Below the pieces are notes generated by a model. That model was not told the DNA's origin and did no database searches. It saw nothing but the letters and a program-made list of their open reading frames with translations. Shown here in pieces: positions 1-8,620 of a DNA stretch of 56,657 bases (positions are counted from its first letter, which is position 1; the number at the start of each line of letters is the position of its first letter). The DNA is from Kiritimatiellia bacterium (GTDB lineage Bacteria > Verrucomicrobiota > Kiritimatiellia > JAFGHX01): the NCBI GenBank assembly GCA_016929905.1, contig JAFGHX010000011.1:1-56657 (forward strand), in the 5' to 3' direction. A program made the translations under genes and the position numbers.

Positions 1-300
1 GACCCGGCTCGGCACAGCCTCGCCCTCCATTGGAAGGGCATTCGACTCTCGCCAGCGAATCGCCTCCGTCGTCCTTCCGCTCCGAACAGTTATTGATTGT
101 GTTACATCATATTCCCTGTCGACAATTGCACATAGCGCGCCGATTTGCCGGCGTGAGGGAGTCATCGGGACTCGCGGCGGCGTGTACCTGGCGGCAGTGT
201 TATGCTACGGGACCGGCCAGTTGTCAATGCGGCCGCGCCGGCCCCGGATCGAGAAGGCGGGCTGCCGGGCGGGCATCCTGCTGCACGGACGCCGTGCCGC
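1..300. other. Gene-free left edge of the window
   Basis: I see no convincing gene here. Positions 5-87 hold one copy of an 83-bp interspersed repeat whose second copy is at 54271-54353. The rest is a short AT-richer stretch around 88-150 and GC-rich DNA reaching the stop codon of the minus-strand oxidoreductase. Open frames across it read as shadows of that gene or as low-complexity Arg/Ala-rich translation. Confidence 0.6.
5..87 (+). repeat. 83-bp interspersed repeat, copy 1
   Basis: Positions 5-33 are identical to 54271-54299. The remaining 54 bases match about 70 percent without gaps, and both copies end in CCGCTCCGAAC before similarity stops. By eye, overall identity is about 80 percent over 83 bp in the same orientation. 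A related GCGCCCTCCAT-type segment lies near 48133-48160. No ORF is associated with it. Confidence 0.75.
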
Positions 301-1704
301 CTACGACGCCGCGGCAACGGCCGCTTCGGCCGTATAGCGCCGCGCGGGATCGTAGGCCACAAGGTTGCGGCCGTTGGCGATCAGCCGTTCCTTCAGTTCG
401 ACCCCGTCGATCTCGGGCGGCACCACGCCCTTCTCGAGGGCCATGGCCGCGGCCGTGCCGGCCGCCTGGCCGAGCGAGCAGACCGGCGGCATCACGCGCA
501 CGCTCGAGTGCACGGCCGTATCCACGGAGATGCAGCGGCTGCCGATCAGCAGGTTGTCGATATCGTTCGGGACCAGGCACCCGTACGGGATTTCATACCA
601 CGCGCCCGGCGGCAGGCGCGTGATTTCCGTGCCGCCGTTTTTAGGCGAGTGAATGTCGATCGGGTACGTGACGCGCACGACCCCGTCGGGATAGGCCGTT
701 CCGCGCTTGAAATCGTCGCGTGTGACGCGGGCGCGGCCGTTGATCCGCCGCGATTCGCGGATCCCGATCTGCGGGGCAATCGAATGCAGGCGCGCGTGTT
801 TGAACAGCGGCACGTTTTCCCGCAGCAGGTTCACCAGTTCCAAGATCTGTTGGCGGCCCTCGATCTCGGCCGCCGACAGGTCGCCGCCGTCGATCGGCGA
901 TCGGCCGCTGATGCGCGTGGAGTTGAAGTGGATGACGTCCGGCTCGACGGACCCGAACATCAACACGTCGCCGCGCCGGTTCAGCAGCTTGCCGGCGCGC
1001 CTCGCGTCGCGGTAGACCTTCTGAATGAGCCCGGCCTGCTCTTTCAGGGGATCCCGGAGCCAGTCCCGCACGCTTCCTTCGGGCGGCGTCCGGCGCAAAT
1101 CGGCGGGCAGATCGCGCGGATCGATCTTGAGCTTGAAGCAGGCGGTCATCGGCTGGACCGGCGCCCCGTTTTCACCTTCGCACTGGAACCCGCAGCCGGC
1201 CAGCGCGGCCACGTCGCCGTCGCCGGTACTGTCGATGACGATTTCGGCCGTGGCGACGCTCAGCCCGCTCTTCGAGTGCAGGACCACCCCGGTGATCCTG
1301 CGCGAATCGGTTTCCACATGCACGGCGCGATGGTGATACAGCAGGTCGACGCCCGCCTCGGTGCAGAGCGCCTCGGCCGCGAACCGGGCGGCGTTGGGGT
1401 CGATCGTCCGGTCGCCCGGCTTGCGGCCGCTGTAGGCGCGGATCTTGGCCAGCCAGTCCTCGAAGATCCCTTCATCGAGCGAACGCCCTTCGAGATGGTT
1501 GGGCATGAACGGATTGACCTCACCCGCCGTAGCCATTCCGCCCAGGAAACCGTAGTGCTCCACCAGCAGCACGCGGCGCCCTTCGCGCGCGGCCGCCACC
1601 GCGGCGCCAATCCCGCCCGGCCCGCCGCCGACGACCAGAATTTCCGAGCTGTGCAGGATGGGCAACTCTTTCGGGAGCGTGACGGACATCGTCTTGTGCG
1701 GCAT
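301..1704 (-). CDS. FAD-dependent oxidoreductase (FAD_oxidored type)
   Basis: A 467-aa flavoprotein. The Rossmann FAD-binding motif GGGPGG is at about residues 26-31, followed by an acidic strand end (VEHYGFLGGMATAG) typical of the FAD_oxidored family common in Planctomycetes/Verrucomicrobia-type genomes. The C-terminus has the second FAD-contacting segment (NLLIGSRCIS through SLGQAAGTAAA). A GAGGAGG ribosome site sits six bases before the ATG at 1704. The substrate is not evident; family members are usually annotated only as oxidoreductases, often beside carbohydrate genes. It is divergent from the AMP-binding ligase, and the 295-bp gap carries a promoter for that gene. Nothing looks truncated. 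I am confident of the family, not of the reaction. Confidence 0.88.
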   Translation of the reverse strand: MPHKTMSVTLPKELPILHSSEILVVGGGPGGIGAAVAAAREGRRVLLVEHYGFLGGMATAGEVNPFMPNHLEGRSLDEGIFEDWLAKIRAYSGRKPGDRTIDPNAARFAAEALCTEAGVDLLYHHRAVHVETDSRRITGVVLHSKSGLSVATAEIVIDSTGDGDVAALAGCGFQCEGENGAPVQPMTACFKLKIDPRDLPADLRRTPPEGSVRDWLRDPLKEQAGLIQKVYRDARRAGKLLNRRGDVLMFGSVEPDVIHFNSTRISGRSPIDGGDLSAAEIEGRQQILELVNLLRENVPLFKHARLHSIAPQIGIRESRRINGRARVTRDDFKRGTAYPDGVVRVTYPIDIHSPKNGGTEITRLPPGAWYEIPYGCLVPNDIDNLLIGSRCISVDTAVHSSVRVMPPVCSLGQAAGTAAAMALEKGVVPPEIDGVELKERLIANGRNLVAYDPARRYTAEAAVAAAS

Positions 1705-1849
1705 CAGCGGCCTCCTCGCAGCCTGACGTGACGGGATCGTGCCGTGTCAGAGCGCCCGGCTTTGTCCCGTGAACACTGTACACAATCCGCGGCGTGACGC
1801 AAAGGGGAAGGGCGTGCTAAAACGCTGGATTCCGGCGCTGCGATTCGCG

Positions 1850-1878
1850 TTGTCGGAGCGGGGAGCCTCCGGTATAGT
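1850..1878 (+). promoter_or_regulatory. Predicted sigma70-type promoter for the ligase operon
   Basis: TTGTCG at 1850-1855 and TATAGT at 1873-1878 are separated by exactly 17 bp, about 120 bp upstream of the ligase ATG at 2000. The spacing and the -10 hexamer are good. The inverted repeat at 1915-1946 lies in the resulting leader. Confidence 0.45.
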
Positions 1879-1914
1879 GGCCGTTCGGGCCTTCACGCGG
1901 GGGCAGGCAAGTGT

Positions 1915-1946
1915 CAGGTGTCAGGAGGCCCGAAACCTGACACCTG
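1915..1946. repeat. Inverted repeat of the TGTCAGG / CCTGACA word
   Basis: Two perfect 11-bp arms, CAGGTGTCAGG (1915-1925) and CCTGACACCTG (1936-1946), surround a 10-bp loop in the leader of the ligase gene. The same word recurs at 3784-3814 (two tandem CCTGACACCC units), 39258-39287, 40371-40380 and 45580-45604. It is therefore a dispersed intergenic word rather than a gene-specific operator. Confidence 0.7.
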
Positions 1947-1999
1947 GCTGCAGCGGCGCACGCGGAATCGGGTCGGCAGCTCCGGCAAGGGAGACGGGC

Positions 2000-3673
2000 A
2001 TGACAGAAGACGACTTTCCCGCCATCGGCTATCAGGAAGGCCGCTCGGACCTGAACAACGTGATCGCCTTCCTCGATCGGCAGCGCGAACGCGACCCGGC
2101 GAGAACATCGCTGATGTGGGTGCGCTCGGTGCAGGCGTGGTTCGACGCGCCGAACTCGCCGCCGGCTCACGACAGCATGAGCGCGGGCGCGTTGGGGCAG
2201 GCGGTGGAATCCGCGGCGGCGGGTTTGAAGAGGCTCGGGCTGGCGCCGGGCGACCGGGTCTTCATCTTCGTGCCGATGTCGCCGGCCCTCTATATCGCCA
2301 TGTTCGCGGTGCAGCGGCTTGGCGCGATTGCCGTGTTCCTCGACTCCTGGGCACGCCGCGACCAGCTCGGCCTGTGCGCGAAGCAGGTCGTACCCAAGGG
2401 GTTTATCGGGCCGGAGCCCGCCTTCGGCCTGACCCGGGGCATTCCGGAGCTGGAGACCGTCGCGGTCCGTGTGGTCGTCGGCCCGCACGAGGGCGCCTAT
2501 TCGGCCGCGCTCGAGACGCTGGCCGGCCGCGGCGAGGCCTGCGGGTGCGAGCCGGTCGAGCGCGAGGACACGGCGCTGGTGACCTTCACGACCGGGAGTT
2601 CCGGACCGCCGAAAGGGGCGAACCGGACGCACCGTTTTCTCGCCGCACAGCATCGCGCGCTGGATCGCTGCCTGCCCTACGCGCGCTCGGATATCGATCT
2701 GCCCGTCTTCCCGATCTTCTCGCTCAACAACATGGCGGGCGGCGTCACGACGGTGCTGCCCGCCATCGATCTGGCACGGCCCGCCGGGACGGACGGCGCA
2801 TTGCTGGCGGCCCAGCTCCGGGCGACGCGCGCAACGTGCTGTACGCTCTCGCCGTCGTTGCTGCGTGCCGTGGCGGCCGCGGCCGGGCAGGCGGGCATCG
2901 AACTGGACGGACTCCGTCGCATGGCCACGGGCGGCGCGCCGGTGAGCGCCGACGACATTGCCGCCATCCGGGCTGTCGCCCCTCGCGCCGCGCTGCACAT
3001 CCTTTACGGGTCCACCGAAGTCGAGCCGATCGCCCACCTTGTCGCCTCCGACATGCCGGCAGGCGGCGAGGCGGAGGGCGTCTGCGTCGGCGCGCTCGCC
3101 GAAGGGCTGCAAGCCCGATTTCTGCGGCTCAACAGGGGCCCCGTGCAACTGGGTGAAGACGGCTGGACGGAATGGGAACTGCCTGCAGGCCGAACCGGCG
3201 AACTGGCGGTGAGCGGCGAACACGTCTGCCGCGACTACTACAAGAACCCTGACGCCTTTCAGCGCGCCAAGATCGTGGACGCGGACGGGCAGGTGTGGCA
3301 CCGCACCGGCGACATGTGCCGGCTCGATGAAGACGGGCGGCTGTGGGTCGTCGGCCGCGTGCACAACGTCATTCGCCGGAAAGACGACGTGCTGTTTCCC
3401 GTCAAGCCCGAGATCCTGATGAAACGGCTCCCTTTCGTGCAGGCGGCCGCCTACCTGGGCATGCCCGACACCGAACTCGGCGAGCGCGCGGTGGCCGCCT
3501 TCTCCGTCCGGCCGGGCCGTGCACCCGCCGATTTCGCCGCCGCGATCCGCGACGCGCTGGCCAAGGAAGGGGTCGTGGTCGATGATGTCGTGCAGGTCGA
3601 CGACATCCCGCTCGACCCGCGCCACCACAGCAAGGTGGAGTATGAGAAGTTGCGGGAGCGGTTGGGGGCGTGA
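2000..3673 (+). CDS. AMP-binding acyl/aryl-CoA ligase-like enzyme (ANL superfamily)
   Basis: A 557-aa adenylate-forming enzyme. The phosphate-binding loop TTGSSGPPKG is at about residues 197-206, YGSTEVEP near 335, and the TGD motif near 436 is followed by LWVVGR. A C-terminal HHSKVEY supplies the conserved lysine near 543. All core ANL motifs are present, so it should activate a carboxylate as an acyl-AMP and probably transfer it to CoA; the acid is unknown. The ATG at 2000 is chosen because GGGAGAC precedes it and the upstream in-frame 87 codons cover a promoter and an inverted repeat. It leads a plus-strand set with UbiA, dikinase and formyltransferase genes, suggesting lipid or prenyl-lipid chemistry. 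Long-chain fatty acid, aromatic acid or beta-lactone-type substrates are all possible. Confidence 0.85.
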   Translation: MTEDDFPAIGYQEGRSDLNNVIAFLDRQRERDPARTSLMWVRSVQAWFDAPNSPPAHDSMSAGALGQAVESAAAGLKRLGLAPGDRVFIFVPMSPALYIAMFAVQRLGAIAVFLDSWARRDQLGLCAKQVVPKGFIGPEPAFGLTRGIPELETVAVRVVVGPHEGAYSAALETLAGRGEACGCEPVEREDTALVTFTTGSSGPPKGANRTHRFLAAQHRALDRCLPYARSDIDLPVFPIFSLNNMAGGVTTVLPAIDLARPAGTDGALLAAQLRATRATCCTLSPSLLRAVAAAAGQAGIELDGLRRMATGGAPVSADDIAAIRAVAPRAALHILYGSTEVEPIAHLVASDMPAGGEAEGVCVGALAEGLQARFLRLNRGPVQLGEDGWTEWELPAGRTGELAVSGEHVCRDYYKNPDAFQRAKIVDADGQVWHRTGDMCRLDEDGRLWVVGRVHNVIRRKDDVLFPVKPEILMKRLPFVQAAAYLGMPDTELGERAVAAFSVRPGRAPADFAAAIRDALAKEGVVVDDVVQVDDIPLDPRHHSKVEYEKLRERLGA

Positions 3674-3674
3674 A

Positions 3675-3718
3675 GCCGCCCGCCTTCGCGCAGAAGCTTT
3701 GGCGCGGTCTCCGCTTCG
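3675..3718 (-). repeat. 44-bp interspersed repeat, copy 1 (inverted relative to 49444-49487)
   Basis: Read on the minus strand this matches the plus strand at 49444-49487 at 39 of 44 positions by eye, including GACCGCGCC, AGCTTCTG and GCGAAGGCGGGCGGC. It begins two bases after the ligase stop codon. It is immediately followed by a 12-bp tandem array at 3722-3762. Confidence 0.75.
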
Positions 3719-4739
3719 CTACGAGAAGACGAAGAGTAGGACGAAGAGTAAGACGAAGAGGCACGTTGGGAGGAAGGCCCGCCTGAAACCTGACACCCGA
3801 AACCTGACACCCGGCGAGCGGGGCGCGGGGCGCCCCGGCTCGCCAGGCGCTTTCCGGCGCTGGGTCACGTTCATCGGCGAGCGGTTCCCGCCAGGCGTAC
3901 ATGTGCCGATGGCCGCCGCGTTCTTCCTGGGCAACGCGCTGGTGGCGCTCGTTCTGGCGAAAGGCTCCGTGCACTGGCCATCGATGCTGCCGCCCCTCGC
4001 GGCGACGGTGCTGATTTTCTTCCGGCTTCGGATTTTCGATGAGCTGAAAGACTATGAAACGGACAAAGCGCTGCACCCGGACCGCCCGCTGGCGCGCGGG
4101 CTCATCTCGACGATCGACGCCAAACGCATGGCGCTGACGGTGGCGGTCTTGGAACTGGCGCTGGCGGCGGCCTCGGGACCGTGCGCGTTCGCCGCCTGGG
4201 GCGTTGTGCTGCTCTTCTCGCTGCTGATGTACCGCGAGTTCTTTGCCGGCGCCTGGCTACGCCCGAAAATGGAGCTTTACGCCGTGAGCCACACGCTGGT
4301 CTCCGGCTGGATCGGCCTCTACATTGCCACGGCGGTCTCGGGCATGCTCCCCTGGCGGTTGCCGGCGGGCGTCTGGGCATTCGCGCTGGCCAACTGGGCG
4401 GTGTTCAACGTGTTCGAATTCGCGCGCAAGACCTGGGCGCGCGACGAGGAAACGCCCGGCATCGAGTCGTATTCCGGCCGGCTCCAGCCCTGGGGTGCCG
4501 CGCTGTTGACGCTGAGCATGGTCGCCGGCTCCGCGTTGGGACTGTACGCCGTCGTGACGCGGACCGCCGCGGCGGACGCGGCGCGGATATTGGCGCTGGT
4601 GATGGCGGCGATCCCGACCGTCATCGGGCTGGTCTACACCGGGCACCCGCGCGGCGCGGCCGGCCCCCTTTTCCGGAGAACGATGGAAGTCTATATCGTG
4701 GCGTACTATCTGGTGCTTGTGGGGTGTATTCTGTATTGA
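3699..4739 (+). CDS. UbiA-family prenyltransferase-like membrane protein
   Basis: A polytopic membrane protein with the UbiA aspartate signature. RIFDELKDYETD is followed by HPDRPLARG, the usual spacing of the first Asp-rich motif and its downstream RPL signature in enzymes that transfer prenyl groups from prenyl diphosphates. About eight hydrophobic segments follow, ending VAYYLVLVGCILY. The start is uncertain. No ATG lies between the ligase stop and 3907, and the UbiA-like sequence already begins near 3860 (RRWVTFIGERFPPG). The only in-frame standard starts are TTG 3699, GTG 3901 and ATG 3907, and I give the longest. With TTG 3699, about 45 residues would be encoded by interspersed and tandem repeats. 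It is followed after 57 bp by the dikinase gene. The acceptor is unknown. Confidence 0.78.
   Translation: MARSPLRYEKTKSRTKSKTKRHVGRKARLKPDTRNLTPGERGAGRPGSPGAFRRWVTFIGERFPPGVHVPMAAAFFLGNALVALVLAKGSVHWPSMLPPLAATVLIFFRLRIFDELKDYETDKALHPDRPLARGLISTIDAKRMALTVAVLELALAAASGPCAFAAWGVVLLFSLLMYREFFAGAWLRPKMELYAVSHTLVSGWIGLYIATAVSGMLPWRLPAGVWAFALANWAVFNVFEFARKTWARDEETPGIESYSGRLQPWGAALLTLSMVAGSALGLYAVVTRTAAADAARILALVMAAIPTVIGLVYTGHPRGAAGPLFRRTMEVYIVAYYLVLVGCILY
3722..3762 (+). repeat. Tandem 12-bp array (ACGAAGAGTAAG-like)
   Basis: Three to four degenerate copies of a 12-bp unit of the form ACGAAGAGTAAG sit between the ligase and the UbiA core. Because the period is a multiple of three, the UbiA frame reads through it as a basic KTKSRTKSKTK stretch. 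Confidence 0.7.
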
Positions 4740-4740
4740 G

Positions 4741-4784
4741 ACTTGCCCGAGCAAGTTCCCGAGTAAGTTCTCGAGCGAGTTCGG
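4741..4784. repeat. 12-bp word array (CAAGTTCYCGAG)
   Basis: About three and a half units of AAGTTCYCGAGY with period 12. They open with the small hairpin ACTTGC-ccga-GCAAGT and stop just before the ribosome site of the next gene. The same word occurs at 22311-22345, 22454-22487, 27469-27523 and 29361-29424, always between genes. Confidence 0.8.
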
Positions 4785-4796
4785 AGAGGAATCAGA

Positions 4797-7430
4797 TTGC
4801 CATCCTGGCTCACTACCCTGAACGACCGGCCGCCGGACGCGCTTGCCGGCGGCAAGGGGGCGGGTCTGTACCGGCTGCTCGAGCTGGGGTTGCCGGTGCC
4901 GCCGTTCGTGGTCCTGACGGCCGACGCCTACCGCGCGGCGTGTCCGGACGGGCGTGTACCCGCCGAGCTGCCGGCGGAGGCGGAGTCTGTTCTGGATCGG
5001 GCGTGGTCGGAACTCGACGGCGCCGCGATCCCGCTCGCGGTTCGCTCGTCGGCGATCGACGAGGACAGTGCCGAGCGTTCGTTCGCCGGGCAGATGGACA
5101 CGTTCCTGCACGTGGTCTCCCGCGACGCGTTGTCGGCCGCCGTGCTGGGCTGCTGGCGCTCGTTGCACGGGGCGCGGGCACGGGCGTACCGGGCGGCGGG
5201 CGAGCCGGCGGTGGGTACCGCGCAAGCCGGTGCACCCGCTTCGCCGGTGATGGCGGTGGTCATCCAGCACATGGTGGAGCCCGACGCGGCCGGGGTTCTG
5301 TTCACGGTCAACCCGGTGACCGGCCGCGAGGACGAGATACTGGTCAGTTCGGTGTGGGGGTTGGGCGAAGGGCTGGTCTCGGGCGCGCTGAATGCGGACA
5401 CGTTCGTGCTGGACCGGGCCGGCAACGTGAAGACTCGGCAGATTGCCGACAAGCGCGAGGAAACCGCCTTCGCCAAGGGCGGCGGCACCGAACAGCGGCC
5501 GGTACCCGATGCGCGCGCGGCCGCGCCATCCCTGGGCGACGCCGTCCTGCGCGAGCTGGCACGGCTCGCGCGGCAAGCGGAGGCGAAGGCGGGCCGGCCG
5601 CTGGACATCGAGTTCGCCGTTCGCAACGCGGCGGCCGTCTTCCTGCAGGCCCGGCCGGTCACCACATTCAAGCGCAAGCCTTCTCCTGCCGACGGGCCGC
5701 GCCGGGTGTGGGACAACTCGAACATCATCGAGAGCTATCCCGGCATCACGCTGCCGCTCACGTTCTCGTTCATCCGCCGCGCCTACCACGCCGTCTACTG
5801 GCAGTTCTGCCAGGTTCTCGGGCTCTCCGCGCGCGCGATTCGCCGGCACGACCCGATGCTGTGGAACATGCTCGGCCTCATGCGCGGCCGCGTCTACTAC
5901 AACCTGCTGAACTGGTACCGGCTCGTCGCCCTGCTGCCCGGGTTCCGGTTCAACAAGCCGTTCATGGAAGGAATGATGGGGCTCAAGCACCCGGAAGAGC
6001 TGGACGAGCCGCGCCTGTCGCGGTTCGCGAAGTACTTCAGGGAACTGCCGCGGCTCGTCCGCGCCGGCGTGCGCGCCATGTGGCTCCACGCGTCGCTTCA
6101 GAGGCGAGTGGTTCGTTTCCACCGCGACTTCGATGCGGCCTACGCGCGCTTCGCGGCGATCGACTACGCGCGGCTCCAGCCGGCGGAGATCATGGCGCGC
6201 TACTTCGAGATGGAAGAAGCCGTGCTCTGGCATTGGAAGGCGCCGATCATCAACGATTTCGACGCCATGATCTTCTACGGCGTGCTGAAAAGGCTCACGG
6301 TTGAATGGCATGTGGATCCGGACGGATCGCTCCAGAACGCGCTGGTCAGCCGGCAGGGGCAGATCGAGAGCATCCGAGTGGTGGATCAACTCCTGGACGT
6401 GGCGCGACGGATCGCGGGTAACGAGGAGCTGAAGCGGCGGTTCCTGGCGGCGCAACCGGGCGAGGCGCGGGCGCTCCTCGAGGCCGTGCCGGAGGTGCGC
6501 GCGGCGTTCGAGGAATATCTCCGGCACTACGGCGACCGCTGCATAGCGGAACTGAAGCTGGAATCCCGCTCCATGAAGGACGACCCGGCGTTCTGCATGA
6601 GCATGATGCAGAACTACCTGCGCCAGTCGCGCGCGGCGCCCGGCGCGCAGGACCGGGCCGAGCGCGCGTTGCGGGAGGACGCCGAGGCGCAACTGGCGCA
6701 GCGGCTGGCGGGCAAGCGTTCCCGGCTGGGTTTCTCCCAACTGCGCCTGTACCGCTGGGTCCTGAACAACGCTCGAGCCGCTATCCGAAACCGGGAGAAT
6801 CAGCGGCTGGCACGGACCCGCGCCTTCGCCGTCGTGCGCAGCATGTTCCGGGCCGTCGGCCGGGCATTTGCCCGAGACGGCCTGCTCGGGGAGCCGGAAG
6901 ATATCTTCTATGTTGAGATCAGTGAGATCGACGATTACGTCGCGGGCAGAGACGCGCGATTGAGCTTCCGCGGACTGGTCGAGACACGCAAGGCGCAATA
7001 CGAACAGTTTCGCGCACGGGCACCGTTGCCCGAGCACTTCGCGACCTACGGCGATCCGGCGACGGCAGAGCCGGTCGTGGAAGACGAGCAAGCCGGCCCC
7101 GATTCGGACGTGCTGCGGGGGCTGGGCGCGTGTCCGGGCGTGGTCGAACGGCCCGCCGTGCTTCTGTTCGAGCCGGACACCTCGGTGAAACTGGACGGCG
7201 AGATCCTGGTGACGCGTCAGACGGATCCCGGCTGGGTCCTGTTGTTCCCGTCGATCAGCGGCCTGGTCGTCGAACGCGGGAGCATGCTGTCGCATTCGGC
7301 GATCGTCGCGCGCGAGATGGGGATCCCGGCCGTCGTCGGCGTGCCGGGCGCCACGCAACGGGTCAAGACCGGCGACCGCGTGCGGCTCGACGGGGCGAAG
7401 GGGACGGTCGAGGTGATCGGTGGGCGGTGA
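4797..7430 (+). CDS. PEP-synthase/rifampin-phosphotransferase-like dikinase
   Basis: An 877-aa three-part phosphotransferase. Residues 1-290 are the PPDK/PEP-synthase ATP-grasp domain (GGKGAGLYRLLELG near 18, VVIQHMVEPDAAGVLFTVNP, GLGEGLVSG near 187, FLQARPVT near 282). Residues 300-780 are a helical middle region starting VWDNSNIIESYPGITLPLTF. Residues 780-877 are the swivelling phosphohistidine domain, GSMLSHSAIVAREMGIPAVVG, with the catalytic His near 833. Length and order match rifampin phosphotransferases (about 865 aa) rather than PEP synthase with its TIM barrel. The family transfers the beta-phosphate of ATP to an acceptor bound by the middle region. The acceptor here is unknown; a prenol, lipid or hydroxy-acid would fit the neighbours. 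The TTG start at 4797 is supported by GGAGAGGA seven bases upstream. Confidence 0.87.
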   Translation: MPSWLTTLNDRPPDALAGGKGAGLYRLLELGLPVPPFVVLTADAYRAACPDGRVPAELPAEAESVLDRAWSELDGAAIPLAVRSSAIDEDSAERSFAGQMDTFLHVVSRDALSAAVLGCWRSLHGARARAYRAAGEPAVGTAQAGAPASPVMAVVIQHMVEPDAAGVLFTVNPVTGREDEILVSSVWGLGEGLVSGALNADTFVLDRAGNVKTRQIADKREETAFAKGGGTEQRPVPDARAAAPSLGDAVLRELARLARQAEAKAGRPLDIEFAVRNAAAVFLQARPVTTFKRKPSPADGPRRVWDNSNIIESYPGITLPLTFSFIRRAYHAVYWQFCQVLGLSARAIRRHDPMLWNMLGLMRGRVYYNLLNWYRLVALLPGFRFNKPFMEGMMGLKHPEELDEPRLSRFAKYFRELPRLVRAGVRAMWLHASLQRRVVRFHRDFDAAYARFAAIDYARLQPAEIMARYFEMEEAVLWHWKAPIINDFDAMIFYGVLKRLTVEWHVDPDGSLQNALVSRQGQIESIRVVDQLLDVARRIAGNEELKRRFLAAQPGEARALLEAVPEVRAAFEEYLRHYGDRCIAELKLESRSMKDDPAFCMSMMQNYLRQSRAAPGAQDRAERALREDAEAQLAQRLAGKRSRLGFSQLRLYRWVLNNARAAIRNRENQRLARTRAFAVVRSMFRAVGRAFARDGLLGEPEDIFYVEISEIDDYVAGRDARLSFRGLVETRKAQYEQFRARAPLPEHFATYGDPATAEPVVEDEQAGPDSDVLRGLGACPGVVERPAVLLFEPDTSVKLDGEILVTRQTDPGWVLLFPSISGLVVERGSMLSHSAIVAREMGIPAVVGVPGATQRVKTGDRVRLDGAKGTVEVIGGR

Positions 7431-7741
7431 GCAGATGTGCCCGCGAAAAAGCGCGAAAGAAGCGCCAAATGCGCAGCTATTTGCGGGACAGCACACCAGG
7501 CCTCAGCGCACCACAAGAGTTGTTGCGGGAATCGAAAGGATTGCCGCCCTCACCCTGTGAAGAGAGAGGCGGCGTTGTCAATGTGGCGCCAATCCTCGAT
7601 TCCCGCCACGAGCGCCTTTTCACGATAGCGGGATGGTGCCTCGCTTCAGAACGTATGCATCGCCCCTTGACACCCGTCGTTCGACTGCGGACACTCTCAG
7701 CAATCATGGACCATGAACCATCAACCATCGACCATTCTGCC
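7431..7741. other. Repeat-filled gap in the plus-strand operon
   Basis: No gene seen. It contains a GCGAAAAAGCGCGAAAG word at 7440-7468, copy 1 of a palindromic element (7523-7605), a possible TTGACA box near 7668, and a tandem ACCATCAACCATCGACC array (7704-7769) that runs into the formyltransferase start. Confidence 0.6.
7523..7605. repeat. Palindromic element, copy 1 (arms GCGGGAATCGA / TCGATTCCCGC)
   Basis: The left arm TTGCGGGAATCGAAAGGATTG and the right arm CCAATCCTCGATTCCCGC enclose about 45 bp. The same arms occur at 29226-29284 and 32416-32505. It carries no coding capacity of note. Confidence 0.75.
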
Positions 7742-7769
7742 ATGGACCATCAACCATCGACCATCGACC
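7704..7769 (+). repeat. Tandem ACCATCAACCATCGACC array, partly in the coding frame
   Basis: Six or seven degenerate copies of the word ACCATCRACC. The ATG used as the formyltransferase start (7742) lies inside the array, so residues 2-10 of that protein are repeat-encoded. Related arrays are at 30996-31019 and, reverse-complemented, at 49289-49320. Confidence 0.8.
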
Positions 7770-8560
7770 CTTCCGCCCGGCTTGCGGTGCTGTGCCAGGA
7801 AGAGCCGGTGTTCTTGGGGCCGTTTCTGTGCGGGGTCATCCGGATGCGGCCTGAACAGATCGCGGCGGTTTTCATCGCCGGGCGGCGCGGGGCGGGCGAG
7901 AAGCAGGGTTCGATGGCGACGCATCTGGGATCGCTGCGCATCTTCTGGCATATCATGGAACCGCACGGGTTCTTCGCCGGGCTTGTTTTGCGCCGGCGTG
8001 CGGCGCTGCTGGGCGCGCGCGATCCGCGGAGCGTGGCGGGGACCGCGCGAAAGCTCGGCATTCCCGTCCATGCGGTCGGGAACCCGAACAAGCCGGAGTT
8101 CCACGCGCTGCTTAAGGAGACCGGGCCCGATCTGGTGCTCAATCAATCCGAGCGGCTGCTCAAGAAAGAGGTGCTGGCCATTCCGCGCCTCGGGTTCATC
8201 AACCGGCACGCCTCGCTGCTGCCGCGCGCGCGCGGCCGGATGGCCGCGTTCTGGTCGCATGCGGCGGAAGAACCGCGGTACGGCTTGACGATTCACTTCG
8301 TCGACGAGGGCGTCGACACCGGCGACATCATTCTGCAGAAGGAATTCGCGGACGTTGACCCGGCCTGGCCGTACCCGAGGGTGATGCGCCGCATCATGGC
8401 GAACGCGCCCGCGCTGTTGTGGGAAGCCGTCGATCTTCTGGGCCGGGCCGATTTCGAGCCGCGGCCTCAGACGCCGGTGGACAAGCCGCACGTGTTTCCG
8501 ACGCTGGAAGAAGCGAGGGCGTATCGGCGCCGGTTGCGCCGGCGGCGTGCGAGCAAGTAG
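7742..8560 (+). CDS. Formyltransferase-family protein (methionyl-tRNA/PurN-like fold)
   Basis: A 272-aa protein with the formyl_trans_N architecture. A first Rossmann strand (RLAVLCQEEPVFLG) leads to the catalytic block NRHASLLPRARG near residues 154-165, where Asn and His match the family catalytic pair. The VDEGVDTGDII segment near 187 supplies the catalytic Asp. It lacks the C-terminal OB domain of methionyl-tRNA formyltransferase, so it is more likely a small-molecule N- or O-formyltransferase, possibly sugar or amine directed. The ATG at 7742 is the last one before conserved sequence but lies inside a tandem repeat. No strong ribosome site is visible, so the true start may be a downstream non-ATG codon. 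It is the last gene of the plus-strand set, convergent with the prenol-kinase-like gene. Confidence 0.8.
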   Translation: MDHQPSTIDPSARLAVLCQEEPVFLGPFLCGVIRMRPEQIAAVFIAGRRGAGEKQGSMATHLGSLRIFWHIMEPHGFFAGLVLRRRAALLGARDPRSVAGTARKLGIPVHAVGNPNKPEFHALLKETGPDLVLNQSERLLKKEVLAIPRLGFINRHASLLPRARGRMAAFWSHAAEEPRYGLTIHFVDEGVDTGDIILQKEFADVDPAWPYPRVMRRIMANAPALLWEAVDLLGRADFEPRPQTPVDKPHVFPTLEEARAYRRRLRRRRASK

Positions 8561-8567
8561 GACGGCA

Positions 8568-8604
8568 GGGACGGCCGTCCCAGAGGCAGGCGGGGACGCC
8601 TGCC
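8568..8604. terminator. Two adjacent hairpins between convergent genes
   Basis: GGGACGGCCGTCCC (8568-8581) is a perfect palindrome. Four bases later come GGCAGGCG-ggga-CGCCTGCC (8585-8604). They occupy the 60-bp gap between two convergent genes, a natural place for a bidirectional terminator. There is no T-tract, so intrinsic termination is uncertain and they may simply belong to the dispersed hairpin repeats. Confidence 0.4.
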
Positions 8605-8620
8605 CGAGCGGGTGCCGGCG

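Noticed and set aside
4257..7496. A 1079-codon minus-strand frame opposite the UbiA and dikinase genes
   Set aside because: It covers two clear plus-strand genes and reads as an antisense shadow with no motifs.
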